From Carbonatibacter sp965199245 (GTDB lineage Bacteria; Pseudomonadota; Alphaproteobacteria; Kiloniellales; Kiloniellaceae): 64,000 nucleotides of DNA. Both the position numbers and the translations under genes were made by a program. The stretch covers positions 62,001 to 126,000 of the forward strand of contig CBDAQP010000002.1 of NCBI GenBank assembly GCA_965199245.1, read 5' to 3'. Under the pieces are notes generated by a model. It searched no databases, was not told the origin of the DNA, and was given only the letters and a program-made list of their open reading frames with translations. The stretch's first letter is position 1. Every line of letters begins with the position of its first letter. Positions 1 to 7,579 of the stretch are shown here, piece by piece.

Positions 1-137
1 CGCCCCCCACACCACAACAGCTTTATTGCTATCGCTCACTCGGGGAAAATGTCTGTTACGACAAACCAGACGAAGACGCCTCTGAACAAACACGGGTCTA
101 TCACCCTACAGAATAAAAATCTGCAAAATAGCAACTA

Positions 138-1307
138 TTATTTTATATCTTTCAACGCTCTCACACACACGTGTTCTGCCAATTTGGGCGTTATCTGCCA
201 CAGCTGCGCCGTGTCGGCAAACCGGGCGAAAAAAACCGCTACTCTTCCGTAGGGGGCCGCTGGCACATCTGCCCCTGTCAGGGCGAGGGGAACCAGCTCT
301 TGTGAGATCAGTGACAAATCGTGTTGCGACGAAAAATAAAGCTGACCACCGGATAGGCTGTGTCTCGCCCACGGCACAGCCTGCGGCACGATGGGCTCAT
401 TCGGGTAGCTGTCCCGCACAAAGGGTCTGATAAAAAGATCACAATAATCAACCCCGGTCGAACGTTCAATCAACGACCCGTAAAGATCCCCCGGACACCG
501 CCGCATGGACTCAACAATGCGAAAATCCCCGGAGGGTGCGGCCAAAAACTGCGTATGGAATAACCCATCGACAAGGTTCAAAGCCCCGGCAAGTTTTTCA
601 ACCTCCTGACGCAGTGCCGTACAGAGTGCTGCCCCCAAAATCGAGGGATGGTTGGAACAGTTGACCTGCCACGGATAGACCGTGCAAAATTCATCAACAA
701 AAACATCAAAAAAGACCCTGCGATCTTTTAAAAAAGCCGAATGACTGTGGAGTGTCCCCTCAAAAAACTCTTCGACCACCACTACCGCAGAGTGTTTTCT
801 GGCCTGTGCCACCGCCTGTTCGAGTCCGGCGCGATCACCCAGGCGCACGATGCCCCGTCCGCTGAAGCTATCCACTGGCTTGACCATCACCGGAAAAATC
901 AGTGCGTCAACCGTCGCCATTCCATCCTTGGGCCCCAAAACCACAAAGTTTGGAACCGACAGCCCCACATCCCGACATGACCGGCGAAAGGCAGCCTTCG
1001 TATGGAGGGTTTCACTGATAGCCTCGGGGTCAAAGCCGGGAAAGCCCATCTGCGCCGCTACCCGTGCCGCCACGCGATAGGAACAATCATTGCCCGTAGG
1101 CACTAAAAAATCAAAACCCTGCGCCTGCACCATATCTATCAAGGCATCACGATCCGCGTAGTCCATAAAAAAGGACTGATCCGCCAGCTTGTGACAGGCA
1201 TCATCCGGTCGATTACCACAAACCGCCACATGATGCCCCCGCGCCTGTAAACGATTGAGCAACGGCAGGGCACTAAAATTGCTTCCCACCAACAAAGTTT
1301 TTTTCAT
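138..1307 (-). CDS. ATP-grasp domain protein, substrate unknown
   Basis: A 389-residue protein with an N-terminal nucleotide-binding-like fold (opening MKKTLLVGSNFSALPLLNRL) followed by an ATP-grasp region resembling the carbamoyl-phosphate-synthase large-chain group: VMVKPVDSFSGRGIVRL (ATP-binding lysine and glycine loop), VVVVEEFFEGTLHS, and a metal-binding stretch near FRIVESMRRCPGDLYG. ATP-grasp enzymes join a carboxylate to an amine or thiol through an acylphosphate; the substrates here cannot be deduced. It stands alone, divergent from the ubiD-like gene, with no carrier protein or biosynthetic partner to its right; its downstream side lies at the window edge. The ATG start has no competing upstream start. 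The family assignment is firm and the function open. Confidence 0.8.
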   Translation of the reverse strand: MKKTLLVGSNFSALPLLNRLQARGHHVAVCGNRPDDACHKLADQSFFMDYADRDALIDMVQAQGFDFLVPTGNDCSYRVAARVAAQMGFPGFDPEAISETLHTKAAFRRSCRDVGLSVPNFVVLGPKDGMATVDALIFPVMVKPVDSFSGRGIVRLGDRAGLEQAVAQARKHSAVVVVEEFFEGTLHSHSAFLKDRRVFFDVFVDEFCTVYPWQVNCSNHPSILGAALCTALRQEVEKLAGALNLVDGLFHTQFLAAPSGDFRIVESMRRCPGDLYGSLIERSTGVDYCDLFIRPFVRDSYPNEPIVPQAVPWARHSLSGGQLYFSSQHDLSLISQELVPLALTGADVPAAPYGRVAVFFARFADTAQLWQITPKLAEHVCVRALKDIK

Positions 1308-1463
1308 AATGGTTTTAAACTTTCGTGATGATGAAGGAAATCAATTCTAGAAAATTAGGAGTACAGGTCAACTGCTTTCATCGGTTTGACGTTTTGAGAG
1401 ATACGCAAGAGTAATAGTCAACCCCCCTTGACAGAAGACAGTGCAACGCACAGCTAGAATAGT

Positions 1464-2981
1464 ATGCCTTATGAAAGCCTCCGCGATTTTATCGCACATC
1501 TCGAACGGGAAAACCAGCTTGTGCGCGTTAGGGCACCCGTTTCCCCTGTGCTGGACATGACTGAAATTCAAACGCGCCTTTTGGCTGAAAAAGGCCCGGC
1601 GGTGTTGTTTGAACATCCCGTTAAGGACGACGGAACCCCCTATGGCGTTCCGGTACTGGTCAACCTGTTTGGAACGGTCGAGCGGGTGGCGATGGGCATT
1701 GAACGTACAAGTGACCAACTGCGACAGGTGGGGGAAACGCTCGCATTTTTGCGCCAACCCGAACCACCCGGTGGCCTGCGGGAGGCAATCGCCCGGTTGC
1801 CGTTGCTCAAAACAGTCCTGGCTATGAAGCCCAAAAACGTCCGCGCGGCTCCCTGTCAGGACATTGTCCTCACCGGGGATGACATTGATCTCAACAGCCT
1901 GCCAATTCAAACCTGCTGGCCAGGTGAACCCGCCCCCCTCATCACCTGGCCGCTGGTCGTGACCAAAGGCCCGGGTACGGCCCGCGAAGATGACTTTAAC
2001 CTCGGCATCTATCGGATGCAGGTTCTGGGCAAAAACAAGGCCATCATGCGCTGGCTCAAACATCGCGGCGGCGCACAGCACCATGCGCGCTGGAAAAAGG
2101 AAAAGCCCGCCCCCTTGCCCGCAGCGATTGTTTTGGGCAGTGACCCCGGGACCATTGTTGCCGCCGTGACACCTGTTCCAGACAGCCTGTCAGAGTATCA
2201 ATTCGCGGGCCTGTTGCGCGGAAAAAAAGTCGAGCTGATTGACTGTAAAACCGTTCCAATCAAGGTTCCCGCCAATGCGGAAATTGTACTGGAAGGAACG
2301 GTTTCGCTGGACGATTACGCCCCCGAAGGCCCCTATGGCGATCACACGGGCTATTATAATGCGGTCGAATCCTTTCCCGTTTTTACCCTCAGTGCCATCA
2401 CCATGCGTCGTGATCCGATTTATCTCTCGACCTTTACCGGACGCCCCCCGGACGAACCATCTGTTCTGGGCGAAGCCCTGAACGAGGTTTTTATTCCCCT
2501 GATCCGGCAACAGTTTCCCGAAATTACTGATTTCTGGCTTCCTCCCGAAGGATGCAGTTACCGCATTGCTGTTGTCTCGATGAAAAAAGCCTACCCTGGA
2601 CACGCCAAACGGGTCATGTTGGGGGTCTGGTCATACCTGCGTCAGTTTATGTACACAAAATTTGTGATTGTGGTTGACGACGGAATTGCTGTGCGCGACT
2701 GGACAGACGTCATGTGGGCCGTCGCAACCAAAATGGATCCCGCACGGGATATGACCGTCATCACTGACACCCCGATTGACTATCTTGACTTTGCCTCCCC
2801 CGTCAGCGGGCTTGGCTCCAAGGTTGGTTTTGACGCCACAGATAAAATTCACCCCGAAACAACCCGCGAATGGGGACAGGTCATCCGCATGGATCAGGAC
2901 GTCATCACACGTATTGATACCATCTGGGACGAACTCGGATTGCCCGGCCCGGGTAAAAATATCTGGGATAAAAACATCTAA
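1464..2981 (+). CDS. ubiD: UbiD-family prenylated-FMN decarboxylase
   Basis: A 505-residue protein, close to the roughly 490-500 residues usual for UbiD. The family decarboxylates aromatic or alpha,beta-unsaturated acids with prenylated FMN; in ubiquinone synthesis the substrate is 3-polyprenyl-4-hydroxybenzoate. The opening YESLRDFIAHLERENQLVRV is typical, and the conserved segment APEGPYGDHTGYYN near residues 285-300 carries an active-site acidic residue. The C-terminal part (SPVSGLGSKVGFDATDK) also fits UbiD proper. No ubiX (the prenyl-FMN maker) is visible in the window. A role in ubiquinone synthesis is the likeliest reading, but catabolic UbiD homologues act on other aromatic acids. Confidence 0.88.
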   Translation: MPYESLRDFIAHLERENQLVRVRAPVSPVLDMTEIQTRLLAEKGPAVLFEHPVKDDGTPYGVPVLVNLFGTVERVAMGIERTSDQLRQVGETLAFLRQPEPPGGLREAIARLPLLKTVLAMKPKNVRAAPCQDIVLTGDDIDLNSLPIQTCWPGEPAPLITWPLVVTKGPGTAREDDFNLGIYRMQVLGKNKAIMRWLKHRGGAQHHARWKKEKPAPLPAAIVLGSDPGTIVAAVTPVPDSLSEYQFAGLLRGKKVELIDCKTVPIKVPANAEIVLEGTVSLDDYAPEGPYGDHTGYYNAVESFPVFTLSAITMRRDPIYLSTFTGRPPDEPSVLGEALNEVFIPLIRQQFPEITDFWLPPEGCSYRIAVVSMKKAYPGHAKRVMLGVWSYLRQFMYTKFVIVVDDGIAVRDWTDVMWAVATKMDPARDMTVITDTPIDYLDFASPVSGLGSKVGFDATDKIHPETTREWGQVIRMDQDVITRIDTIWDELGLPGPGKNIWDKNI

Positions 2982-3039
2982 CCCCAAATTAAAAAAATCT
3001 GCAAATCAAAGGAACCGCTGTATAAATCAAAAAAATCAA

Positions 3040-3182
3040 ATGGACACCTCTAAAAACCTCCAGCCTCTGTTGGCCAGGCAGGAAAGGCCTTTTCGAGAAC
3101 CGCAGAATACTGGGGTATTTGAGGATCGCAGAAAGTGGTTTGATGCCCCGGAAGACGAGGATCGAGGTTTAGAGGTATCCAT
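3040..3182. mobile_element. 143-bp MITE-like element with terminal inverted repeats
   Basis: The left end begins ATGGACACCTCTAAAAAC (from 3040) and the right end is GAGGTTTAGAGGTATCCAT (3164-3182). The right end reverse-complemented matches the left over about 20 bases with one mismatch and a 2-base gap. The interior is about 100 bp with no transposase. Each end is bordered by AT, which could be a TA/AT-type target duplication or part of the repeat. Similar ends (GGACACCTCT) recur at 3717, beside an IS5-family transposase remnant, so this is probably a non-autonomous derivative of that insertion sequence. Confidence 0.55.
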
Positions 3183-3431
3183 ATGGCGCGCGCCCCCGTT
3201 TCGACTGGACACGAGGGCTACGCCGTATCGGGCACCTCGAAAAATCTGGTCAGTTTTAGTCTGATGTGGTTTATACCCGCTGAAACAGGAGAACAGAAAT
3301 ATCGCAGCCTGGTTTTTTGATTGTGAAGAACGCCTTGCCAGCCTTTCGAAAGCAGACGATCTGCCGGAAGGCTTGTCGCAGACCTTTGATAAGGATTGGT
3401 TGGACTTCCAGGGAACCAATGAGGAGTGAGA
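3183..3431 (+). other. Non-coding or decayed stretch with two short open frames
   Basis: Two short open frames are visible: 3183-3320 (45 codons from an ATG) and 3299-3429 (open, no start, translating as NIAAWFFDCEERLASLSK and ending DFQGTNEE). They lie in different frames and neither resembles a family I recognise. The second has coding-like composition and could be the tail of a gene destroyed by the mobile elements on both sides. I would not call either as a gene. Confidence 0.3.
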
Positions 3432-3710
3432 CTACTCCTTTGGTTTCAGAAAACCATCAACTGTCCAGAAAAGTCCTCGAATAAACCGATAAATAAACCA
3501 GGGTAAAATGATGGCTGCTATTAAAAAAATAATTGCGTGGCTAGGTTTATCATTAACATTTGCCGCAATAATTAGTGCAAGGACAAGGGACAAGACGGGT
3601 GCGATGGTTTTTCCTAATCGTTTGGATCCCCTATCAAGGAATGGGGATGAAATTTTGAGGCTGTCCTCAAAATACCACGCATAGAACGATTTCAAACCTG
3701 ATTTCTCCAT
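3432..3710 (-). CDS. Small putative membrane protein
   Basis: A 92-residue ORF with two hydrophobic segments, about residues 36-50 (TIAPVLSLVLALIIAA) and 58-78 (AIIFLIAAIILPWFIYRFI), and basic flanks; it would be a two-pass inner-membrane protein. A weak AAGAGG lies about 11 bases before the ATG and overlaps a GGACACCTCT-like insertion-sequence end, so expression is uncertain. I recognise no family. It sits between a MITE-like element and a transposase remnant and may be cargo or a surviving resident gene. Confidence 0.45.
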   Translation of the reverse strand: MEKSGLKSFYAWYFEDSLKISSPFLDRGSKRLGKTIAPVLSLVLALIIAANVNDKPSHAIIFLIAAIILPWFIYRFIRGLFWTVDGFLKPKE

Positions 3711-4021
3711 TAACCGGACACCTCTTATCTAATAAATATCCCAACTCTAAAGTCATCGGAGTACCTGTATCATTTCTCAACCTTGTGCACAAGGTTGAGA
3801 AATGAATAAGTCCTGAACCTGCGGCATGGCTTGATCCGGACATGGGCCGTGACCGCTGCCCTTGATAGTGCAAGACGTCCTGAATTGCTGGATCACACCA
3901 CTCTTGCCAGTCAGGTTTGGGCTGATACGGCTTACAGGTCAAACAGGAATGAGGCGTTACTCGACAGCCGGGGCAAGACAGATCCATTTCCGTCGCAAAC
4001 CGGGCAAGGATCTCAATTCGC
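3711..4021 (+). pseudogene. IS5-family transposase remnant, frameshifted
   Basis: The translation on the plus strand from about 3829 reads HGLIRTWAVT, then VWADTAYRSNRNEALLDSRG, the hallmark central DDE-domain segment of IS5-type transposases (the D of WAD is a catalytic residue). A frame change follows near 3980, after which another frame reads HFRRKPGK, matching the usual HR(K)KPKGK continuation. The N-terminal half of the transposase and the C-terminal Glu region are missing. A terminal-repeat-like GGACACCTCT lies at 3717. This is a dead partial copy, probably of the IS family that mobilised the MITE-like element at 3040. Confidence 0.7.
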
Positions 4022-4183
4022 GGGGTCTATTCTGCCTCTGAACGAACCGACCAGGCGGCGCGTTCTGTCAGTCAGGTTGCGGGTGATTTGTCAAATTCTG
4101 TTGTCCAGATATGCGAACTGGTCGAAGAATTTTCTCACGACATTCAAGAGGCACAATTAAGGGGTCGCAGTGCGACCCCTTAA
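4010..4183 (+). pseudogene. Probable remnant of a methyl-accepting chemotaxis protein C-terminus
   Basis: In a third frame overlapping the transposase tail, the codons read SASERTDQAARSVSQVAG, DLSNSVVQICELVEEFSHDI and a stop at 4181-4183. The spacing T-x2-A-A-x2-V-x3-A-x2-L-S-x6-L-x2-x-F matches the coiled-coil end of chemoreceptors, which typically finish with a hydrophobic-F-L-x-x-I pattern. No start and no upstream receptor domain are present. It is probably the 3' tail of a receptor gene cut off by the insertion sequence. The match is by eye over about 45 residues. Confidence 0.4.
4157..4183. terminator. Perfect 13-bp inverted repeat, candidate bidirectional terminator
   Basis: TTAAGGGGTCGCA, a single G, then the exact reverse complement ending at 4183. 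It lies 5 bases past the stop of the minus-strand gene ending at 4189 and spans the stop of the receptor-like remnant on the plus strand. The stem is GC-rich in the middle, but neither side has a real T-run, so termination is plausible rather than certain. Confidence 0.45.
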
Positions 4184-4188
4184 AGCCT

Positions 4189-5466
4189 CTATGGCCCCAC
4201 GTCAATCAGGTAAAGTTGCCGTGTTCCCTCGTGTACAGAGTCAATGCAGACCGTTTTGTTATCGCGGCTCCATCGGGGGTGGAGATCGCAACGGTTGTGC
4301 TTGCCAAGGTCGGGCGGCGTGTAAAATTGCCCAAGGTCGTAGCGTTGCTCGTCTTCTGTATCAAAAAGGAACAGAATGCGCTCGTTAGTCTGTGCATCCG
4401 GGTAGGTGTCACTCAGCAACCAGCGTCCGTCGCGGGCATAGGTCATGTGACCATTTTCATCTAAAGTTCCCGGCCCAACGATGGAGACTTGGGCCGTTTT
4501 GTCATCGTAAAGGTGATAGTGGATATTGCCGTTGTGTGGCCCCCAGACGATGATTTCTGTGTCGGATTTCCACATGGGATGGGAAATCTGGTATTCCGAT
4601 TTTTCGTAATCAAAGGTTCCGACTGCATTCGGGTCAAATTTTTCTGCCAGTTGGGGCAGGTGGTGGTCACTGCATTCGAGCAGGTGTAAATCTGACCCAT
4701 CGCCGTTCATGGTGAACAGGCGGTGGAGGAAACAGGTTTCGTCCGCGACGCGCTCTGTCCAGCGGTGTAGGAAAAGGAAACGATTGCCAGAGGGGTTGAC
4801 CTCCATATGACTGATCCAGTGAATGGCCTTGTTCATAGAGGGGCGGTGTTCAAATTGTTTCAGGTCATCCAGGCTGACAATCAGACGGCACTCACTGCTG
4901 TCAATATCCATGCGGAAGATGCCATCGTTTTTCGGGGCTTTTTCCAGGGCTGGTTCGCGTTCTGTTGCGGAGTAACCAATGGTTCGGTGGGTAAAAAGCA
5001 GGCGTGAATAGTTGACCGTGAGTGCAAAATCACCGCGTGGAGCCATGACATAGATTGGCAGGGGGAGTTCACGCGATTCCTTCGTTTCAATATTGATAAG
5101 GGTCGAGCGAAAGTCAGGAAAGATTGCCTGATCCGGGCTTTGAATACGTTGAGCGCGTGCGCGGGTGTTAAAGATAACTTCGTTACCTGTCCCCCGCCAT
5201 TGAAGTTGCGCCCCCATTTGCCAATTCCACGTTGTGGTGTCACCCAGCTTGTGGAACCGGTCATTATTGGTCAGGTCATAATAGCCAACTTCTGCGGTTT
5301 CTTTTCCTGTGAGGTCGCCCGTGAACAAGGGGGTGCGTTGTGCCAGCAAGAGGCGATCATCCTGGCTGAAGTTTGATTTGTTATAATAGCCGAAAAAACT
5401 GTGCAGGTTATTGCACCCCACGCGCCGGATTGGGGCGGGGGTCGCAGGGGGATTCAAAGTTGTCAT
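4189..5466 (-). CDS. Beta-propeller protein, oligogalacturonate-lyase/TolB-like
   Basis: A 425-residue protein built of repeated WD/PD40-type blades: NPSGNRFLFLHRWTER, YARDGRWLLSDTYPD, HPRWSRDNKTVCIDS. The NPSGNRFLF-HRW and LSDTYPD-type segments are the pattern of oligogalacturonate lyase-like proteins. There is no obvious signal peptide (it starts MTTLNPPATPAPIRRVGCNN), suggesting a cytoplasmic location. Its start overlaps the stop of the aminotransferase by 4 bases, so it is the last gene of the TTT transporter operon. It may act on a sugar-acid-like compound brought in by the transporter, but lyase activity is an inference from fold only. Confidence 0.7.
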   Translation of the reverse strand: MTTLNPPATPAPIRRVGCNNLHSFFGYYNKSNFSQDDRLLLAQRTPLFTGDLTGKETAEVGYYDLTNNDRFHKLGDTTTWNWQMGAQLQWRGTGNEVIFNTRARAQRIQSPDQAIFPDFRSTLINIETKESRELPLPIYVMAPRGDFALTVNYSRLLFTHRTIGYSATEREPALEKAPKNDGIFRMDIDSSECRLIVSLDDLKQFEHRPSMNKAIHWISHMEVNPSGNRFLFLHRWTERVADETCFLHRLFTMNGDGSDLHLLECSDHHLPQLAEKFDPNAVGTFDYEKSEYQISHPMWKSDTEIIVWGPHNGNIHYHLYDDKTAQVSIVGPGTLDENGHMTYARDGRWLLSDTYPDAQTNERILFLFDTEDEQRYDLGQFYTPPDLGKHNRCDLHPRWSRDNKTVCIDSVHEGTRQLYLIDVGP

Positions 5467-6674
5467 CTGGACTCTCTTTCAGGGGTCAAGTGGGTCAAAA
5501 AGTGATTGAGGCGTTTCATCGCCGCACGGATGATGTCCGGTGACGTTGCCAGTGAAAGACGGACGAAACCAGGCTGAAGGAATGCCGTTCCCGGAACCAG
5601 CGCAAGGGCGTCCTGTTCGAGCAGTGCCTCGCAAAAGCTGATGTCATCTGTGATCCGGGTGTTGTCCCGATATTTCCCAAAGGTCGCGCGAATATCTGCG
5701 AAGATATAAAAGGCCCCCTGGGGAGGAACGTAGCGCAGGTCAGGCATGTGATCGAGCAAATCCGCCATCAGGTCTTTGCGGCTTTGATAGTGGTCGGACA
5801 TGTTGTGGACGGCATCATCTCCATCGCGCAAGGCCCCGGTAGCGGCCCACTGTGCAATGGAACTTGCGCCTGAGGTCAGATGCCCTTGCAGTCGGATCAT
5901 GCGTTTGATGAGTTCCTGTGGGCCAAGTGCAAAGCCAATCCGCCAGCCTGTCATGGCGTAGCTTTTGCTGACGGCATTGATGTTGAGGACATGGTCGCGT
6001 GCGGTAGGGTAAAGTTCAACCGGATTGCGATAGTGTGCGCCATCAAACAGAATGCGTTCGTAGACTTCATCGTTGATGATTATGAGGTCATGTTCGACAG
6101 CCAGTGCACAGAGAGCCTTAATATCATCATTGGGGTAAAGTCGTCCTGATGGATTATTCGGCGAATTGAGGACAATCGCCCGCGTACGGGGGGTGAGTGC
6201 TGCGCGAATAGCCGCGAGATTAAGGTCAAGTGTGTGTGGGTTGGTTTCAAGGATAACCGCCTTGCCATCAAAAAAGCGAATTTGTTCGACATAACTGACC
6301 CAGGCCGGGGCGTTCAAAATGACCTCATCACCCGGGTTCACCAAGGCGGCGAAGGCCTGAAAGAGGAGGGGTTTCGCACCCGCCCCCACCATAATCTGGC
6401 CCGTATCATAGCTGAGGCCGAAACGGCGGGCATAATCATCGCGAATGGCGGCGCGCAACTCGGGAATTCCAGCGGTCGGACTGTAAAATGTTTGTCCGTT
6501 ATCGAGTGCTATCCGTGCGGCATCCATGGCTGCATCAGGGGAGACGAAATCAGGTTCCCCCGTTGAGAGGGAAATGACATCGCGCCCCTGCGCCCTTAGC
6601 CCGGCGGCCCGTTCTGACATGGCGCGGGTGGCAGAGGGGTTGAGGCGGTGTAGACGCTCAGAAAGTACAGTCAT
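5463..6674 (-). CDS. Class I pyridoxal-phosphate aminotransferase (aspartate aminotransferase-like)
   Basis: A 403-residue fold-type I aminotransferase. The N-terminus LSTGEPDFVSPDAA and NSPNNPSGRLY (PLP phosphate and cofactor contacts) are typical of subgroup I-beta aspartate aminotransferases; the Schiff-base lysine lies in SKSYAMTGWRIGF near residue 236, and the C-terminal substrate-carboxylate arginine region is FVRLSLATS. It is coupled by one base to the dehydrogenase upstream (6674) and by 4 bases to the propeller gene downstream, so it probably transaminates a metabolite of the imported compound rather than serving as the housekeeping AspC. The exact substrate is unknown. Confidence 0.88.
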   Translation of the reverse strand: MTVLSERLHRLNPSATRAMSERAAGLRAQGRDVISLSTGEPDFVSPDAAMDAARIALDNGQTFYSPTAGIPELRAAIRDDYARRFGLSYDTGQIMVGAGAKPLLFQAFAALVNPGDEVILNAPAWVSYVEQIRFFDGKAVILETNPHTLDLNLAAIRAALTPRTRAIVLNSPNNPSGRLYPNDDIKALCALAVEHDLIIINDEVYERILFDGAHYRNPVELYPTARDHVLNINAVSKSYAMTGWRIGFALGPQELIKRMIRLQGHLTSGASSIAQWAATGALRDGDDAVHNMSDHYQSRKDLMADLLDHMPDLRYVPPQGAFYIFADIRATFGKYRDNTRITDDISFCEALLEQDALALVPGTAFLQPGFVRLSLATSPDIIRAAMKRLNHFLTHLTPERESR

Positions 6675-7567
6675 CAGATCATCCCGGTATCTTGCCAGAT
6701 GGCAAAAACCTCATCCAGTGACCCGGGCATTTCCCCGCCCAGTCGTTCTGCGGCACCAGAATTTGCGGACGCTTTGAGGCGGGCCAACGCGCCCTCCGTA
6801 ACCAGCGGTGTCATGCCTGAGGTTTGTATCATCGCCATGGCGTCCTCAAGTTCACGCGCCCGGCGGGCGGCATGAACCAGATCACCGGCCAGGTAGCGTT
6901 CGGCAGAGCGTTGAAAGCTGACCTTGTTCATTGTCTCCCCGATGCTCTTCATCACGGTGTTTTCGACACCGTTTTTGCGGGCAAATTGGAATGTTTCAAC
7001 GAGGAGGGCCTCAAAGCCTTTGGTAAAGATCGAGCGTGCCAGCTTGATGTGACTGGCGCGTCCGGCCGGGCCGTCGATGACTTCAATCACCATGCCCCAC
7101 GGGGTCATTGATTCCCGCCACCGCCGCGCAGCAGAGCCGGATGCGACGATGGGAACCTTATGCCCATAGACGGGCAGGGGGCCGAGCATCGGGCTATCAA
7201 CATAACCAATTCCCTGTTTGGCGCAGTCTTGAGCGATTTTTTCTTTGACCGTCGGGGATGACGAACAGGTGTCAATCAAGATTTGTTGACCGGAGAGCCT
7301 GGCCCCGATGGTTGCGGCGGCCTCTGCGGCAAAGGCACCGGGGACAGAAAGAACCACAATATCCGCATCGCGGGCGAGGTCATCGGCTGTTTTGACCAGA
7401 GTTACACCTGAATCTCCCGCGCGGTGGGTCAAGGTTTGATGCACCGGGGTATCCTCGCCGCAGGTGATGGCCCGGTCATAGGCGACAATGCTGTCCAGTC
7501 CCTCCTGCACGAGGCCCCTGGCCATGTGAAAAGCGGCTTCGCCGAAGCCCATAAATCCCAATCGCAT
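6674..7567 (-). CDS. NAD-binding dehydrogenase, 6-phosphogluconate-dehydrogenase-like with DUF1932 C-terminus
   Basis: A 297-residue protein with a Rossmann N-terminus (GFMGFGEAA at residues 4-12, then an acid at the end of strand 2 for NAD) and a helical C-terminal half of the DUF1932 type. The segment HIKLARSIFTKGFEAL near residue 175 holds the conserved catalytic-type lysine of beta-hydroxyacid dehydrogenases. Members oxidise hydroxy acids such as 3-hydroxyisobutyrate, tartronate semialdehyde or threonate derivatives. It lies in the TTT operon between the permease and the aminotransferase, suggesting oxidation of an imported hydroxy acid to a keto acid that is then transaminated. Confidence 0.82.
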   Translation of the reverse strand: MRLGFMGFGEAAFHMARGLVQEGLDSIVAYDRAITCGEDTPVHQTLTHRAGDSGVTLVKTADDLARDADIVVLSVPGAFAAEAAATIGARLSGQQILIDTCSSSPTVKEKIAQDCAKQGIGYVDSPMLGPLPVYGHKVPIVASGSAARRWRESMTPWGMVIEVIDGPAGRASHIKLARSIFTKGFEALLVETFQFARKNGVENTVMKSIGETMNKVSFQRSAERYLAGDLVHAARRARELEDAMAMIQTSGMTPLVTEGALARLKASANSGAAERLGGEMPGSLDEVFAIWQDTGMI

Positions 7568-7579
7568 TGGTGTACTCCT

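Noticed and set aside
1368..2084. A 238-codon antisense frame within ubiD
   Set aside because: It is antisense to a clear UbiD coding sequence; its length follows from codon bias in the sense gene.
2776..3264. A long plus-strand frame through the ubiD 3' end and the MITE-like element
   Set aside because: It is out of frame with ubiD, has no family similarity, and most of it is a shadow of ubiD and the element.
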